The notes beneath the pieces are model-generated. The model was given only the letters and a program-made list of their open reading frames with translations, ran no database searches and was not told the origin of the DNA. This document shows positions 33,419 through 45,116 of a stretch of 64,000 nucleotides of DNA, one piece after another. The stretch is from assembly GCA_038363925.1 (NCBI GenBank), contig JAQQWL010000018.1:806001-870000 (forward strand), given 5' to 3'. Numbering within the stretch: position 1 is the first letter of the stretch; the number at the start of each line of letters is the position of its first letter. A program made the translations under genes and the position numbers. The stretch is from Apiospora phragmitis. Its lineage: Eukaryota; Ascomycota; Sordariomycetes; Amphisphaeriales; Apiosporaceae.

Positions 33419-34890
33419 CTATGAAAGCCCTGCGGTCGGCGTGAAAGTAAAAGAACCAGGAATGGGCGTACGTAGAATGGCCTTTTTCTCCGGGAAGCTA
33501 TCCAACGTGATGCCGTCTATCAGGCTCTCTGATACGCCGACTTTCCATACAATAAGAGAACGAAGGTTGCAGGAATGTTTCGACGGCGTTCCAAAAGCAC
33601 TATGCGGCGGTATAGGTGACCACCGAGGCGACCGAAAGTCAAGCTTGGCTTTTGCTGTCGCCTCCAAAGAGAAACCTAAAAGAGGCGACCCCGGTGTGGC
33701 ATCAAGGAGTTGCTTTCGGCCCATCTCTTTCGTAAGTGCCCCGAGTAATATTGACGAACATTCGAATGAGCATCCTTCTCGATCCTCACGGAGGTCTGAT
33801 AGCAGGTTTTGAAGATCGATGATGATTCGGTCGATGGATGTACGTCTTTTGCGATCGATGGCGTCTAAATAAGGTTAGCTTCTTGACAAGCGTCACATGT
33901 GAAGCACTGACCAACAAGCATTTCTGGGATTGGGAGGTCCAGCGTCGGAAGCGGCCCTTGGCACTTGTTCACAGCGATTTGGGTTGCAGCCTGGAACAGA
34001 TCGGCTTGAGAAAATACCCACGAAATGAGACACCATAAAACGAGGTCTCTGCAGTATTCCTGGGGCAGACGCCCTTTGAGTTGGTCAATCCACATCGATG
34101 TCACGATTTCCACCACTTCGTGACATTCGTAGTACTCCACCAGAACGGCGATCTTAGCAAGTGTTTCCAGGTCTACAGATCTAGGAACACTTCGAGTGCG
34201 ACCGTGAATGATATGCATCAGGATGCGTAATGCATCATCATCCCAACCTTCTGCATCTATAAGGTGGCCAGAGCCTGACACACAGGTACTCTCTCGCCCC
34301 GACCCCAGCAGCATCTTCTTGAAGATAGGAGAGGCCAAGCTCAAATGGCTAGAGGAGAGCCGCATGCGTATGCCTGCTTGGTTCCACGGTTGATCCGCCC
34401 GAGGCAGAGGTGTGGAGCATGGCATGCTGGCTAGGCTGGCTGGTTCCGAAGCAGTAGGTGTGTCTTCGGCAGCGGATTCGGGCGGGGTGGATATATCGGC
34501 AATGGATTCGATCTCAGGACCAGATTCAGCGGGTACTTCTACAAAAGGTTCGGTCTCCGGCGCTCGGGTTGGTTCCATCATGGGCTCAGCGGCTGTAGTC
34601 GCGGGAAGCATGTTAGTTCCTAGATGGTATATTAGCTTATGCTTGATTCGTTGCCTAAGAAGTTCTATCTAACCTTCCGTCCGTTTGTTCTTCTTGATCT
34701 TTGGTTCCCTGCCACCAGTGATCATCCTCGGTTTGGTTGATTCCGTGATATTCTGGGCTGTAACTTCCGCCGACGGGTGAGAAGTGTTTTGGGCTTCAAC
34801 TTCATTCCAGACCGCAAATGGTGCATTCGGGTTGTGAAGGGTGAGAACAACGTCTCCGCTGGGGTCAAACTCGTAACATTCTCCCTCCAT
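33419..34890 (-). CDS. BTB/POZ-domain protein (456 aa)
   Basis: Three exons: 34674-34890, 33912-34619 and 33419-33864, with introns of 54 bp (GTTAGA donor, CATCTAG acceptor) and 47 bp (GTCAGT donor, TTTAG acceptor). Both junctions are phase 1, and the joined frame is open. The start MEGECYEFDPSGDVVLTLHN is typical of fungal BTB proteins, followed by a nuclear-type basic patch (KIKKNKR), an acidic low-complexity linker, and the BTB core: MRLSSSHLSLASPIFKKMLL, then DDDALRILMHIIHGRTRSVP and LAKIAVLVEYYECHEVV. The C-terminal part has the family motif IDLQNLLSDLREDREGCSFE. BTB proteins mediate protein-protein contacts, often as cullin adaptors. The gene is intact and lies next to the NLR gene, with the tandem repeats between. 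Confidence 0.85.
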
Positions 34891-35061
34891 GGTAAGGATG
34901 TATGGGGGGCATGCACCTCTTCAAACCGATGCTTCGTATTTACTACGCTTCGACTTTGCGTAGACGAACAGGAAGGAAATCTTGCCAGGTAAGTTTTCAA
35001 AACTGTAAGGGAAGGCCAGTTCTGGAAGAGCAGACTCCCCGTGGCGGCTCCCGACCCTTAT

Positions 35062-35392
35062 ACAGTCACTAGCGAAACCAGCGTCCTCTTTTTACTCTTT
35101 GATAGTTATCGTTTTGGTCCCACTTTACAGGGGTAGCTGCTGACACCATGTACCCCGCCATGCTCACAAGTACCCAGTCCATTTCTGGCTTTACTTATTC
35201 TTTCCTTGTGCATCCATAAATCGATTACAGTCGCTAGCGAAACCAGCGTCCTCTCTTTACTCTTTAACAGTTTCCGTTCTGGACCCACTCTACAGGGGTA
35301 GCTGCTGACAGCATGTACTCCTCCATTCTCACAAGTACCGAGCCAATTCTGGCTTCGCTTACTCTTCCCTTATGCATTCATAACTCGATCAA
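35062..35392 (+). repeat. Tandem 165-bp repeat, two copies
   Basis: Copy 1 is 35062-35226 and copy 2 is 35227-35392. Each begins with ACAGTCRCTAGCGAAACCAG, contains ACAGGGGTAGCTGCTGACA, and ends with a CATWCATAAMTCGAT block. A third copy at 56520-56696 lies directly upstream of the membrane-protein gene at 56739. Confidence 0.9.
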
Positions 35393-35694
35393 AAAAAAAC
35401 TCATGAATTACTTTTTGCTCGATAAGAGAGCCAGAAGCTGCTGACAGTTATACATGCTCTCCTTGGCACTACAATCGTTACATACTATAAGCGTCTACAA
35501 GCAGATCTTTTGACACAAATTCGGTCATCGCTATCTTCGGCGCACATTTCATCTTCTATTATTATAATATAAGGGAGTTCCCATCTCGAAATTATCGCAT
35601 CTTTCATTCGTTTGATCTTATATTTTTCTTTAGGGCCTCGACCACCATCGGTATCCCAAGATACAGAATCCCAACGCGATTGACTATTCCATAC

Positions 35695-38600
35695 TCAACT
35701 GGCACCGGCGCCGGTATGCTTCAGCTCCCAAGCACGCAATGTTTCCAGCGAAGATAGATAATGAGGATGTTGAGCGCCCAAGACAGTTCGCGCAACCCGT
35801 ACACATTCCCGCATTAATCCAAGAGCTTCTGGTAGTCGGCCTTGACCCTCCCACGTATAGGCAAGATTGTTCATGCTGGCTAGCGTGTCTGGATGATCCG
35901 GCCCGAGTTTCTGCTTGCTCGTCTCCATCACTTCCACAAACAGCTTCTCCGCTGCCTCCCATCGGCCTTGGTTCCTGTACGTCGACGCCAGGTTGCCCAT
36001 GCTGGCTAGCGTGTCTGGATGATCCGGCCCGAGTTTCTGCTTGCGAGTCTCCATCACTTCCACGTCCAGCTTCTCCGCTGCCTCCCATCGGCCTTGGTTC
36101 CAAAACGTCGACGCCAGGTTGCCCATGCTGGTCAGCGTGGAAGGATGATCCGGCCCGAGTTTCTGCTTGCGAGTCTCCATCACTTCCACAAACAGCTTCT
36201 CCGCTGCCTCCCAATGACCCTGTAGGTTATATGCAAGGCCTAACATCTCTATAGCGTACTGACTTTCTTCTTGCGCCCGCCCAAATATCTTAATTCTGAG
36301 CTTCTTCGCATCCTCGGCCATCTTCTGCGCCTCATGCCCTCGCCCCATGAGCCAAAGATACCATGCGGCTTTATAAAGGATCGAAGCCAGTCCTTTTAAA
36401 GACGCTTCATCTTTTGGCCGCTGTGCTGCTGCCGCTACCGTGTGTGGAAGAAATGCCCGGCATGCTGCCCAGTTCTCATACGCTCCAGTAGGGAGCTGGA
36501 CGTCAAGACGACGGATAAACTCAGATATCCACTTTTCCTGCTGTCCCTCGGCTTCAAGCCATCGTTTCGTAGCCAGCTGAACCAAGCTGTGCATCTCAAA
36601 CGTCTTTCCGTCCTCAACTGCAGAGATAAACGAGTAATCGCGCAAACTCGAGAGATCCGTTTCGAACTCATCCTCTATGCTAGAATCCGATTCGACGTCT
36701 TCATCGCTTGATTCTTGGCCGCTGTCTGAACCGTCCAAAGCAGGACTCCGTCGGTATTGATCTGGTCTACTAGTAGCGCCTTCCTTCTTACCTGAAGTCC
36801 GCAGGAGACTCTCAGGGATACCTTGGCGGTCGCAGAAACTCATAAGCGAAAGCAGGTCAGCTGCCGATGGTCTGGTATGACGGATGTGGTCGAAGGAGAT
36901 TTGCCATGTGATGATAATTGAGTTTTTGGCCTCTCCATCCCGCCGTAATTGCCCGCCTTCGTAATCGAGAAGACTCGCTTTCTTTCGGTCGCTCTGTATA
37001 AGCTTCTCGAGATATTGTTGCACGGAACAACGTGGAGCTCTCTGCGAAATATAGGCTGTCGCTTGGACAATTGCCAACGGCATGTATTCCAGCGTCTTGA
37101 CGAGGGATTGAATCGTCACAATATCTTCCTGCTTCTCCGTCTTTCCTAGCTTTTTCTGTGCGAGGGCTATCGCTTCCGCCTGATGCATAGGATCGACCGC
37201 AATGGTGTCATGTTCCTCGGCCAGTGACAACGCTGCATGCTTGCTTCGGGTGGTGATGAGGATGGATCCATGCTGGCATCTAGGAAGGTAGGACACTAGT
37301 GGCTGACCCTGGCTGTCTGAGCCATCCTGTTGCCCGCCATGCTCGGCAGGGTTGTGGAGCAGAAAGCCGGCTGCATCAACGTTATCGAGTATAAGAACCC
37401 ATTTCCCACTCTTCTCGCCGCGTAGCCAGTTGTAGAGCAGCTGGAAGATGTTGCTTTGGGGATTCTTCCGTTCGGGTAGTTCCAGATAGTCGGCAATGTC
37501 TCGGAAGCTCTGCTCGTATCGAGCTGGGCTACTGGCGTGGACCCAGAAAACCCACGTCTCGGGCGATTGTTCTCGGACTCGGTAGGCGTACTCGATAGCG
37601 AGCTGCGACTTGCCGACTCCGCCCAAGCCGACTAGTGCAGTTCGCGAGGCCGGCTCGCTGCATAAGTGGTGGACCTGGTCGAGGATTGTCTCCCGTTGGA
37701 CGAAGTCTCTGTCGCGATTGAAAGGAATGACGGCTGTCGGCTTCGGTGGGGTTTCTGGCCGTCCAGTGTTGGACCTAGCGTTAGCGCCACCTGGTTGATA
37801 GGCTATTAGAGCAGTAACCTACCTGAATTGACGGACCCGGTCTGGCTCTTACGACGTCGTGTATTGCCTTTTTACCAGATATATATTAACGACTTGCTCT
37901 TAACTAGGCTATTCGGAGATATATTGTAGTAGCTACTGAAGTATGGTAAAATCAAGGGTAGAAATAGACTTCTATGATTCGTTTCTTTGTAGTCGAGCAA
38001 ATCGTTCTTGCAGATCGCCCGTAATAGAACTCTCCTCTTGAACATTTAATGACGGAGCAAGCAACTCACGTTTCTTAAGCGCATTTCGGTACACGTCTCC
38101 GACATTTGCCCGCACAAGCTTTAGATTATCTTGATCCGTCTGACCAGGTCCGAACTTGCATATACCTCCGTGGTCCGCGTTTAGCTTGACGACGTTCTTT
38201 CGGTCGCCCGGCATTCCGAGCCGTGCGCTTTCTCGTGGTACAATCTTTATACAGCAATGGTTAGTAAACCAGCTCTTGTCTTGCATTAGAGATAACTTAG
38301 CTTACGTTGTCTAGGCCGCCCCAGAACGACACAATATCGTACTCGAGTAGCTGATGGCGCCAATGCTCCTGCATAATGTCCAAGAATATGCTGCCGCTCT
38401 TTAATACCTCGAGCACGTCGTCACCCTTCTGGAATCCTGTCGTTGTCGCAATCTTCGATGCTATCTTTCCCAGGTTAACAAGTTTCCAGTCTCCACCTAA
38501 ATACGGCGTCGCAAAGAAGACTAGTCCGGAGGTCATAGCTTTAATAGGTGTATATTTCGGGTTGTTATGTGCGTTGATTAACGCCTGCTTCACCAAAAGG

Positions 38601-38997
38601 CCACCCATGCTGTGGGATAGGAATACTATCGGTCGCGATTCGTCCTCATCCCTCTCGATCCGGATCGCTTCGAGTAGTTCATTCGCTTTTCCTACGAACG
38701 TGTCTCGGTCTCTTCCATAGGCCGCCGTCGCGTTGTATTCGTACAGGAAGACACGCGAGTCGGTCACATACTGCGGAAGGTCGTCACGGAGCCATAGACG
38801 GCCTTCGGGTCCCGGGGGAGTTCGCCATGTATCCCAGGCATAGTCGATGTCGTCCTTGCTTCGCGGATTGAGGCCGTGGACGGCGATGATGCTAGGTAAA
38901 TCAGTTAACATTCGTTAAATAATCAATGGGAGCCTTCTTACTCGACTCCGGCCCCCTCACTAGGCCCGCCTAACTCTGGGAACAATTGGTGTAGTGG
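35695..38997 (-). CDS. NOD-like receptor: esterase-like, NB-ARC, TPR
   Basis: Minus strand. Exons inferred: 38942-38997, 38306-38891, 38070-38244, 37823-37847 and 35695-37774, all in matching phase (about 970 aa); at least one further 5' exon is likely near 39040. The esterase part has IIAVHGLNPRSKDD and the nucleophile loop IVFLSHSMGGLLVKQA (SesB/DUF676 type). NB-ARC: P-loop GGVGKSQLAIEYAY, Walker B WVLILDNVD, SILITTRSKHA, EYMPLAIVQATAYI and TFEMHSLVQLATKRW. TPR: three near-identical 42-residue units beginning WEAAEKLFVEVMET. Such fungal STAND proteins mediate non-self recognition and regulated cell death. The link between the esterase and NB-ARC parts relies on a 222-bp intron (donor GTGAGT at 38069). 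If it is not spliced, a stop at 37972 makes a separate esterase-like protein. Confidence 0.8.
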
Positions 38998-39959
38998 CTA
39001 GCTTTTAGTTAGTTGATGCCTATAAGATAGAATAGACACGTACTATTTCTAACGCTCGCTGCTTATACCAGAGTTGGAGCGCTTAGGTTATAAGGTGTGG
39101 TCTTTCTTAATTAAGGCTTGGGCTATAACCTCAGACGTTATTTCAAAATTAAGGAGTAAGATAAAGACTCCAAGATAGTAATAGCGGTAAGAGATAAGTA
39201 GCTTGATCCTATAAGCCTTCCTTAAAGAGATATTACGAACGATTCCGGTCGCGATCTTCGATATAATGTAAGGAATGGTAAATATAATAGGGAGAAGAGG
39301 AGAGGAAAAGGGGGAAAGGGAAATGCCTAAGGATAGGGCATAGCGGAAAACCTCAGCTGAGCACTACCATCGGTAGTGGCGTCCAGTTAGATAGTATCCC
39401 GATACGCCGATAGAATCGTCCAGAATTTAAGTCGCATAATCAGAAGGCCGACTTAATTGGAGCTTGAATAACTATCAATAGACCAATAACGTGTTATTCA
39501 TTATATAGTGGCAACGCAACTTCACAGCCAGGACGCTCGCGGAGATCAAGATAATCGGCAACGAGGAGGACGTGACCGGATCTTCATTTATTAAGGACAC
39601 GATTCCAAATAGGAAGTAATATAGTCCGATTTAGTATAAGGGTTATCTAAGAAATTAACTACTTTAGAAGGCTGTATGCTATATAGTATGAAATAAGGTA
39701 AATAGTAGCAAGCTAGCATTCAATAAAGTGCGGTACGGCAAAAGATTACAAAGCAACTACACTACCGCTCAAGTAAAGCCAGCCAGTCAGACATTCGATG
39801 ACATGGAGGAAGTACAGTCGAGAGCAAATATGTGCTAAAAAGGTTGATGACCCCTTCGCCGACGACCAGGATCAGTGTGTTTGGCATCATTTTCGAAGCA
39901 TCCTTGGCCGCTACTGCTGCGTCCACTAATCGATATAGAATCTAGGTGTAACTAAATGC
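38998..39959. other. AT-rich, TpA-rich decayed DNA
   Basis: About 1 kb with frequent TATA, TTAA and TAG and no open frame of note on either strand. Scattered GC-containing words suggest a former coding or repeat sequence changed by C-to-T and G-to-A transitions. The 5' end of the NLR gene must lie at its edge (an exon ending AGAAATA before a GTACGT donor near 39043 is plausible). Confidence 0.55.
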
Positions 39960-40307
39960 ATGGTGATTGTCACGAGTATCTTTACTACCCCCATGGCTGA
40001 TACGTTTCCCATCCTTGTGCTTGCAGTGAGTTACATATTCGACGACAAATTGTGGCAAATCTTGGTTGACTGGCAAAGAATCTCAGCAAGATGGTCCAAT
40101 ATATCAGTGGCGACAAAGAGTCTCAGCGCCAAGGAGTTTGTCGTTATAGGCACTTTGATCAAGAATGCCGCAGCAAGCCTTTATGAGCTGTGTATATATA
40201 TGGAAGACAGGGAAAGGCGCTGGTGGTGCGTTATTTGTGGATCTTTGAGCTTCTTGTCACATCAGATAAAAACACTCAAGAGGGGGTCGGTGGTAGAAAT
40301 TGTATAG
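39960..40307 (+). CDS. Hypothetical protein, weak support
   Basis: The product is 115 aa from an ATG at 39960. It contains a helical, hydrophobic N-terminal part (FPILVLAVSYIF) and a segment IGTLIKNAAASLYELCIYME. No domain or paralogue is seen. Kept as a low-confidence frame because codon use looks unlike the AT-rich DNA on its left. Confidence 0.2.
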   Translation: MVIVTSIFTTPMADTFPILVLAVSYIFDDKLWQILVDWQRISARWSNISVATKSLSAKEFVVIGTLIKNAAASLYELCIYMEDRERRWWCVICGSLSFLSHQIKTLKRGSVVEIV

Positions 40308-41218
40308 TAATAATTGCTGATCTAGGTCAACCACCAAACGGCAAAAGTAGTTGATCTGCTTCGTTTTCTTCATGTCTGCCTCTGGGTGTACTTGCGATAC
40401 CAGAATCGACGGGTTGCACCAGATAAGCCGTAAGTATGTTTTGCGTCTCCCAGTCCACTTTCTAAAGACCCTGGGCCTGTATAGTCTCCCCATCCGCCCC
40501 TGTACTGTTGCTGCCACTAACTTTCGTTGTTTTGAGCGGCTGTTCAGCAACTATGTACGCCCCAATATCTACTTCTGTAGGTTAGTTAGAGTTAGTCAAA
40601 ATGGATGCTAAGGCTTTAATGCTGACTGACCACGCTATTATAGCGAGCACTTCGTAAAGTTGGCGACAGGCCCGGTGCTTTTAGAGTACAGTGTACCTCT
40701 AAATAATTGTCAGCATGCCAAGTTCATTGTGCTCATATTTATTATCAGATCTTTATAGCATTATGGAGTGACATGGTATGCAATCGTGTTATTATACATA
40801 GCTCGCATAGACGAGATATAGAACTTACGCGCAGGTGTTAATCCTGAGCTGTCGAGGCCTACCTGAGACCTTCCTGCATCGTAAGGGCTTTTTTGACATG
40901 GCAGCCGGTGCTTCTCACCTGCTCAGCCCAGATACCCTACGGTGGCAAATAATAGGGGCTGGGGGGCTTGGGGAATTTATGTACGCCGCTTTCGCTTGGT
41001 AGAGAGACTACCTGGCTTTGCTTTATTCTAGTCCTTTTTTGGCCTAACTTTGATTTCTTGTTCTCCTTGCGAAATTTGCCTAGGTCAACTTTCAGAACAC
41101 TTCTTCCGCAAACTTCGCTTTTATACCCTGAGGCTGGTTAACTATTTTTATTTATTCTGTTGATTATCCGTTCCCTGCAAAACTTAGCAAAACAAGGGAC
41201 CAAATTATTGGTAACAGG
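40308..41218. other. No supported gene; upstream region of the TCP11-like gene
   Basis: AT-leaning DNA without coding signatures; a pyrimidine-rich stretch precedes the ATG at 41219. Confidence 0.45.
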
Positions 41219-43096
41219 ATGGGAGGAAAGAAACCACAACAACGCCCGGAATCTAGTCTAGATACACGTGAGACCTGGGGTCTAGAGCCGAGAGCAGAGC
41301 CATCGTGCCTGGAAGCAAAGAAGCTGAGCCAGTCTTGCCAAAACAACCACCACCCTGGAATGGCTTCAGGGAACCCGTTGACAGACTTGTACAGATCGCA
41401 CAATGCAAGTCCCCCGGTAACGAAAGCCAAATTGAGCGAGTTGGACATTGACAGGATCCCCAACAACCATAGACTACGCCATGACCTCAATTTCGACCGG
41501 GACCTGCAATTCCGACCGAACTGGGATGGCGAGAAGGGCAGGAAGAAGCAGGCCAAGGCGGATGAATTCTGGGCCAATCTTGGTGATCAATTGCACGAGT
41601 TCATTACAGCTCCGGCATCATCCCAGCAACGCCTCGGAATGGACCGCGACTGGTGTCTTCCAGTCTTGTTGAAGGAAGTGAAGGAGATTCTCCCCACTCT
41701 TGTTCCCTCTCAGGATCGAGCCTACCTTGATGAGGGGTTCAATGTGGATCTGATCATGCAGCAGTTCTACAAAGGGACCGTTGACTTGGAGAAACTAGCA
41801 TCGTGGCTTTCAAGCGTGCTCAAAACCTACTGTGCTCCTGGGAGGGATATGTTGGTGGACGAAATGTACAACAAGCTGGCAAACGGTAACCGAAGGAAAG
41901 ACATGGGAGATTTGGTTCAGGGACTGCGTAGTCTCTTGAGCCTATTGGAAGGGATGAAGCTCGACCTTGCAAATCATTCTATTCGCTGTTGGAAATTCGC
42001 TCTAATCGAGGACACTGTAAATTTCGAAAGGCGTTTCTTCTATAAGAAGATCCAGAGCGGCAGGCTCGACCCTCATCCAGCAAATCAATGGTACGTCACA
42101 GCTACCAGGGATATTGTCCTCTGTCCCGGGTCCGCGTCTGCTTTCGGCGATATGGCAGTGCTTTTCGAGGCTTTATCCAGGTTGATCCTTCCTTCAAGCT
42201 CCCAGCAACTCCCGAATACGTTCGCCTTTGACGAGAAGCAAATAACAAAGCTGCGCAGCGACGTACTCAATGGCATCCACCTGGAAATATGCATGCGCCT
42301 GTCCAGCAAGCTCGAGAGTATGTACCGAGGTTCGAGAGGAGCAAGTACCCTCATCCCTACCTCTGTCCCTGCCCCAACCCTAATCACATCGAGTCCAGTC
42401 ACTCCTGGCTCCATCTACGCTAGGAGCCACGGGCAAGCTACTGGTTTCGCCTCCATTACGAGTTCATCGGGTTCACTCTCCGTGGCGGCACCCGAGACGA
42501 TAAGGTCGCCTTGCCGCTCATCAAACCATATGTTACGCCAAGATAAGTTATACGCGCAAGACACGGAAAGGAGCTACTATAACCTCTACAACGCCCTCAC
42601 AGACCTGCTGCCGACAGCCCCAGCTAGCGCCGGGTCTGCTAGCGAAAGGAAGCTGATGAGGGAGTCTTTCGCAGTTGAGATCTTCCGCTCCACGAATGCG
42701 CCTACAGAGGCGCTTCGTCAAGTCGAGGAAGAGCTTGGCCAACATCTCTACCAGCCTAATTCGCAGCTCTTCCAAGACGTTGAATCGCACTTCTGGATCC
42801 GTCTCATCGCGGAGCTTCAAGAACGTGTCGGGATGCTCAAACCCCTTGGCAGTCTCGGTCTCTTCTCGGCAGCTGTAGGTCGCCGTAACCATGGACGATG
42901 GGGAGGGCCAAGCGCTCATCCTATGTCCAGTAATGCAATAGGTATCTCAACCCAAGAAACCCGCGAGAAAAGAGGAATAGAAGACATAGCCGCCAGGCTG
43001 GCGCATCTTGGCCTTATTCACTGGAGAGTGTGGTCGCCGCTGATCTATCTTGGCGGTTACAATGGCATGGAGTTGAGCCACGTTTTGGGTATCTGA
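41219..43096 (+). CDS. SOK1/TCP11-family protein (625 aa)
   Basis: Single exon, intact. After a polar N-terminus the TCP11/SOK1 signature appears: NNHRLRHDLNFDRDLQFRPN, then KEVKEILPTLVPSQDRAYLD, CAPGRDMLVDEMYNKLANG and LLEGMKLDLANHSIRCWKF, with a C-terminal helical part (RLMRESF-like segment through EELGQHLYQPNSQLF). In yeast SOK1 suppresses loss of protein kinase A signalling; family members act in cAMP-linked regulation. A Ser/Thr/Pro-rich insertion at about residues 375-430 interrupts the fold, as is common in fungi. The usual genome has one copy, so this is either the conserved gene in an accessory context or a paralogue; the sequence alone cannot tell. Confidence 0.85.
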   Translation: MGGKKPQQRPESSLDTRETWGLEPRAEPSCLEAKKLSQSCQNNHHPGMASGNPLTDLYRSHNASPPVTKAKLSELDIDRIPNNHRLRHDLNFDRDLQFRPNWDGEKGRKKQAKADEFWANLGDQLHEFITAPASSQQRLGMDRDWCLPVLLKEVKEILPTLVPSQDRAYLDEGFNVDLIMQQFYKGTVDLEKLASWLSSVLKTYCAPGRDMLVDEMYNKLANGNRRKDMGDLVQGLRSLLSLLEGMKLDLANHSIRCWKFALIEDTVNFERRFFYKKIQSGRLDPHPANQWYVTATRDIVLCPGSASAFGDMAVLFEALSRLILPSSSQQLPNTFAFDEKQITKLRSDVLNGIHLEICMRLSSKLESMYRGSRGASTLIPTSVPAPTLITSSPVTPGSIYARSHGQATGFASITSSSGSLSVAAPETIRSPCRSSNHMLRQDKLYAQDTERSYYNLYNALTDLLPTAPASAGSASERKLMRESFAVEIFRSTNAPTEALRQVEEELGQHLYQPNSQLFQDVESHFWIRLIAELQERVGMLKPLGSLGLFSAAVGRRNHGRWGGPSAHPMSSNAIGISTQETREKRGIEDIAARLAHLGLIHWRVWSPLIYLGGYNGMELSHVLGI

Positions 43097-43529
43097 GGCG
43101 TGCACAGCTTTTTACTGGGACAAAGTAAAGAGCCCGTCCAGACATTGAAGGCTTCGGGGGTAAAATGCTCGCGGAGGCTGGCCTTATGAGTCAACAGAGG
43201 CGAAGCCGTTCACGCCGTCCTGCACACAGGATGAAGCGCGATCAGCTTCGCCTCTGAATATTCGTGGCTCTTTACTAGTTCCGATATCAAGCTTCATTCA
43301 CTATTTATCAGAAAGAACAACTGGGCGTTACTGGATAAAATTTCCTTTTTCGTACAAGTATTAATTATCCTTGGAAGAATTAGTTGGAATTAGTCCTAGT
43401 GTACATTCTTGTCCTCGTTCGGATTATTCTCACCCAAAAACGTCTCCCATTATGTATGCCTGACTTTTTACTGCCATATAAATCCTGAATCTGCCATGAT
43501 GTTGTCCAAACGCCAAGAGCGGCTCTCCT
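43097..43529. other. Spacer between convergent genes
   Basis: Nothing coding was seen. It holds the 3' ends of the TCP11-like gene (plus) and the membrane gene (minus). Confidence 0.5.
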
Positions 43530-44345
43530 TCACTGAAGTTCTATGAACTCAAGATCTTCTTGCGTCCCCGTACGGACTAGTTTGCCCACCAACGGGCTCA
43601 TGCAAGCAAGGATCTCAGTGATGGTGTACGTGCCTGAGAGAATCTTATCGGTCAGTGTGTAGATTCGTGAAGGGGATTGCTGGAAGAAAGTACGTGGAGC
43701 TGTGCCCATCTCGAACTTGACTGGTACCCCAGTATACAAACTCCAAACGCTGCCACGCGGATAAGGAGATTCCAAATAATAGGTTGTCGGATTGGTTCCT
43801 GAATAGTGCCACGAAGAATCCCAGCCCATTCCCGGACCAACCAGAATCGGTAGAGGAGCGCCCCTGAAGTCGACAGCACGCGGCCCTCGAGCGGATACCA
43901 GCTGCCCAAGATGGCCCCTACGATATGGCATAGTGAAGCGGCCAAGAACAAGGGCAGCAGAATCTTGGGGAAAAAGGCAGGTATCCCCGTAGCGGAATAT
44001 TTGATTGCGTATAGCACCTGACGGTGGTCAGTCATTGCTCATGTACCCATGCCTTGGTATTACCTCTTGTAACATCGTGCAGATAACAATGAATACCAGC
44101 AGATAGATCCCCCAGAGCCCTCTGTACATCATGTAGAGGACAAGAAAGACTGTCGAAACACCTATCGATAGGACACATTGGACTATGATCACTACGACCA
44201 AGAGCTTTCCGCGTCCTAAAACATGGGACCGCAAGACTGTGGGATACTGTCCTAGTATAATGAACGACACGATCCTGTATAAGCTCACGGCGATGAAAAG
44301 CGAAAAAATGGTCGCAGTTATGACAGTCTGCTCGTTGCTTTCCAT
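43530..44345 (-). CDS. Polytopic membrane protein (235 aa)
   Basis: Three exons on the minus strand: 44064-44345, 43742-44017 and 43530-43679. Intron 1 (46 bp) has donor GTAATA with a CTGAC branch; intron 2 (62 bp) has donor GTTTGT and acceptor TTCCAG. Both are phase 0, and the joined frame is open. At least five hydrophobic helices are visible: ITATIFSLFIAVSLYRIVSF, LLVVVIIVQCVLSIGVSTVF, WGIYLLVFIVICTMLQ, ILLPLFLAASLCHIVGAILG and IIWNLLIRVAAFG. The C-terminal exon encodes a cytosolic tail (SRIYTLTDKILSGTYTITEI). The family is not recognised; an additional N-terminal exon is possible. Confidence 0.6.
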
Positions 44346-44728
44346 GTTGCTCGAAGAGGGCTTGATCAGCGTGGCGATGCGGGCTTTCCCACAGGGGGTC
44401 TGAGTGTTGTTGGCCTAGCAGGGCAATGGAAAGAAGGGAGCTCCCAACGCAGAACATCCAAAGCTGCTTCGGAGTCAGCTGATTTATACTAGTCCGGAGG
44501 GCCTACGTGAAACAATGATGTCTTCCGGGTGCAGCGCAACACGCCACAGCAAGCTACGCCATGACCATGGTACACATACCCACGCTGCACCAGGGCCATC
44601 CTTCGTACTCCGAGAATACACTACGCGTAAGGCTTCGATGTGTTAAATAAGAGCCACATCATGTTTCGTCTGTTACTTCCAGTATCGAATGCATTCGCCG
44701 TGACACCTCGGATCTATAACTCTACGAG
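44346..44728. other. No supported gene
   Basis: This is the upstream region of the membrane gene (minus strand) and the edge of the duplicated block that follows. Confidence 0.45.
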
Positions 44729-44942
44729 ACAAGGCTCATCGTTAGTAAAACCATAACCTTGGCGCGGGTGAAGACATCTAATACTACAGTGGTTCGTCTC
44801 GCTCTGACTCTCATAAATGCGCGGCTGTGAACTAGCGAGTGATATCATGCCACGCCCCATTGTAGCAAAGCCAAGTACGAAGAAGCAAGCTCGTATATAA
44901 CGCCAAGCTCCAATCCCAGAGGTTCCGAGAAATTCGCGAGAA

Positions 44943-44950
44943 TATATAAG
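44943..44950 (+). promoter_or_regulatory. TATA box (TATATAAG), copy 2
   Basis: Conserved with 8625-8632 at a matching distance from the start codon. Confidence 0.6.
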
Positions 44951-45116
44951 CCAGTGATTTCTTCCTGGACAAATCTTGATTCTTTTTTTCTTTCGTTCTT
45001 TCATCATTTTATCCACTGGCACAATAAATTGAACACGAACAGCTTTTCACCTCACAACGCCACTGCGCTGCAGTGTCAAGGAACTGGTCTATTAGCCTAG
45101 AAAGCAATCATCCGAA

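Noticed and set aside
35684..36254. Repetitive open frames with RPMGGSGEA-like or Pro/Cys-rich repeats opposite and alongside the TPR region
   Set aside because: They are alternative-frame readings of the 126-bp TPR units; the TPR frame is the one with domain meaning.
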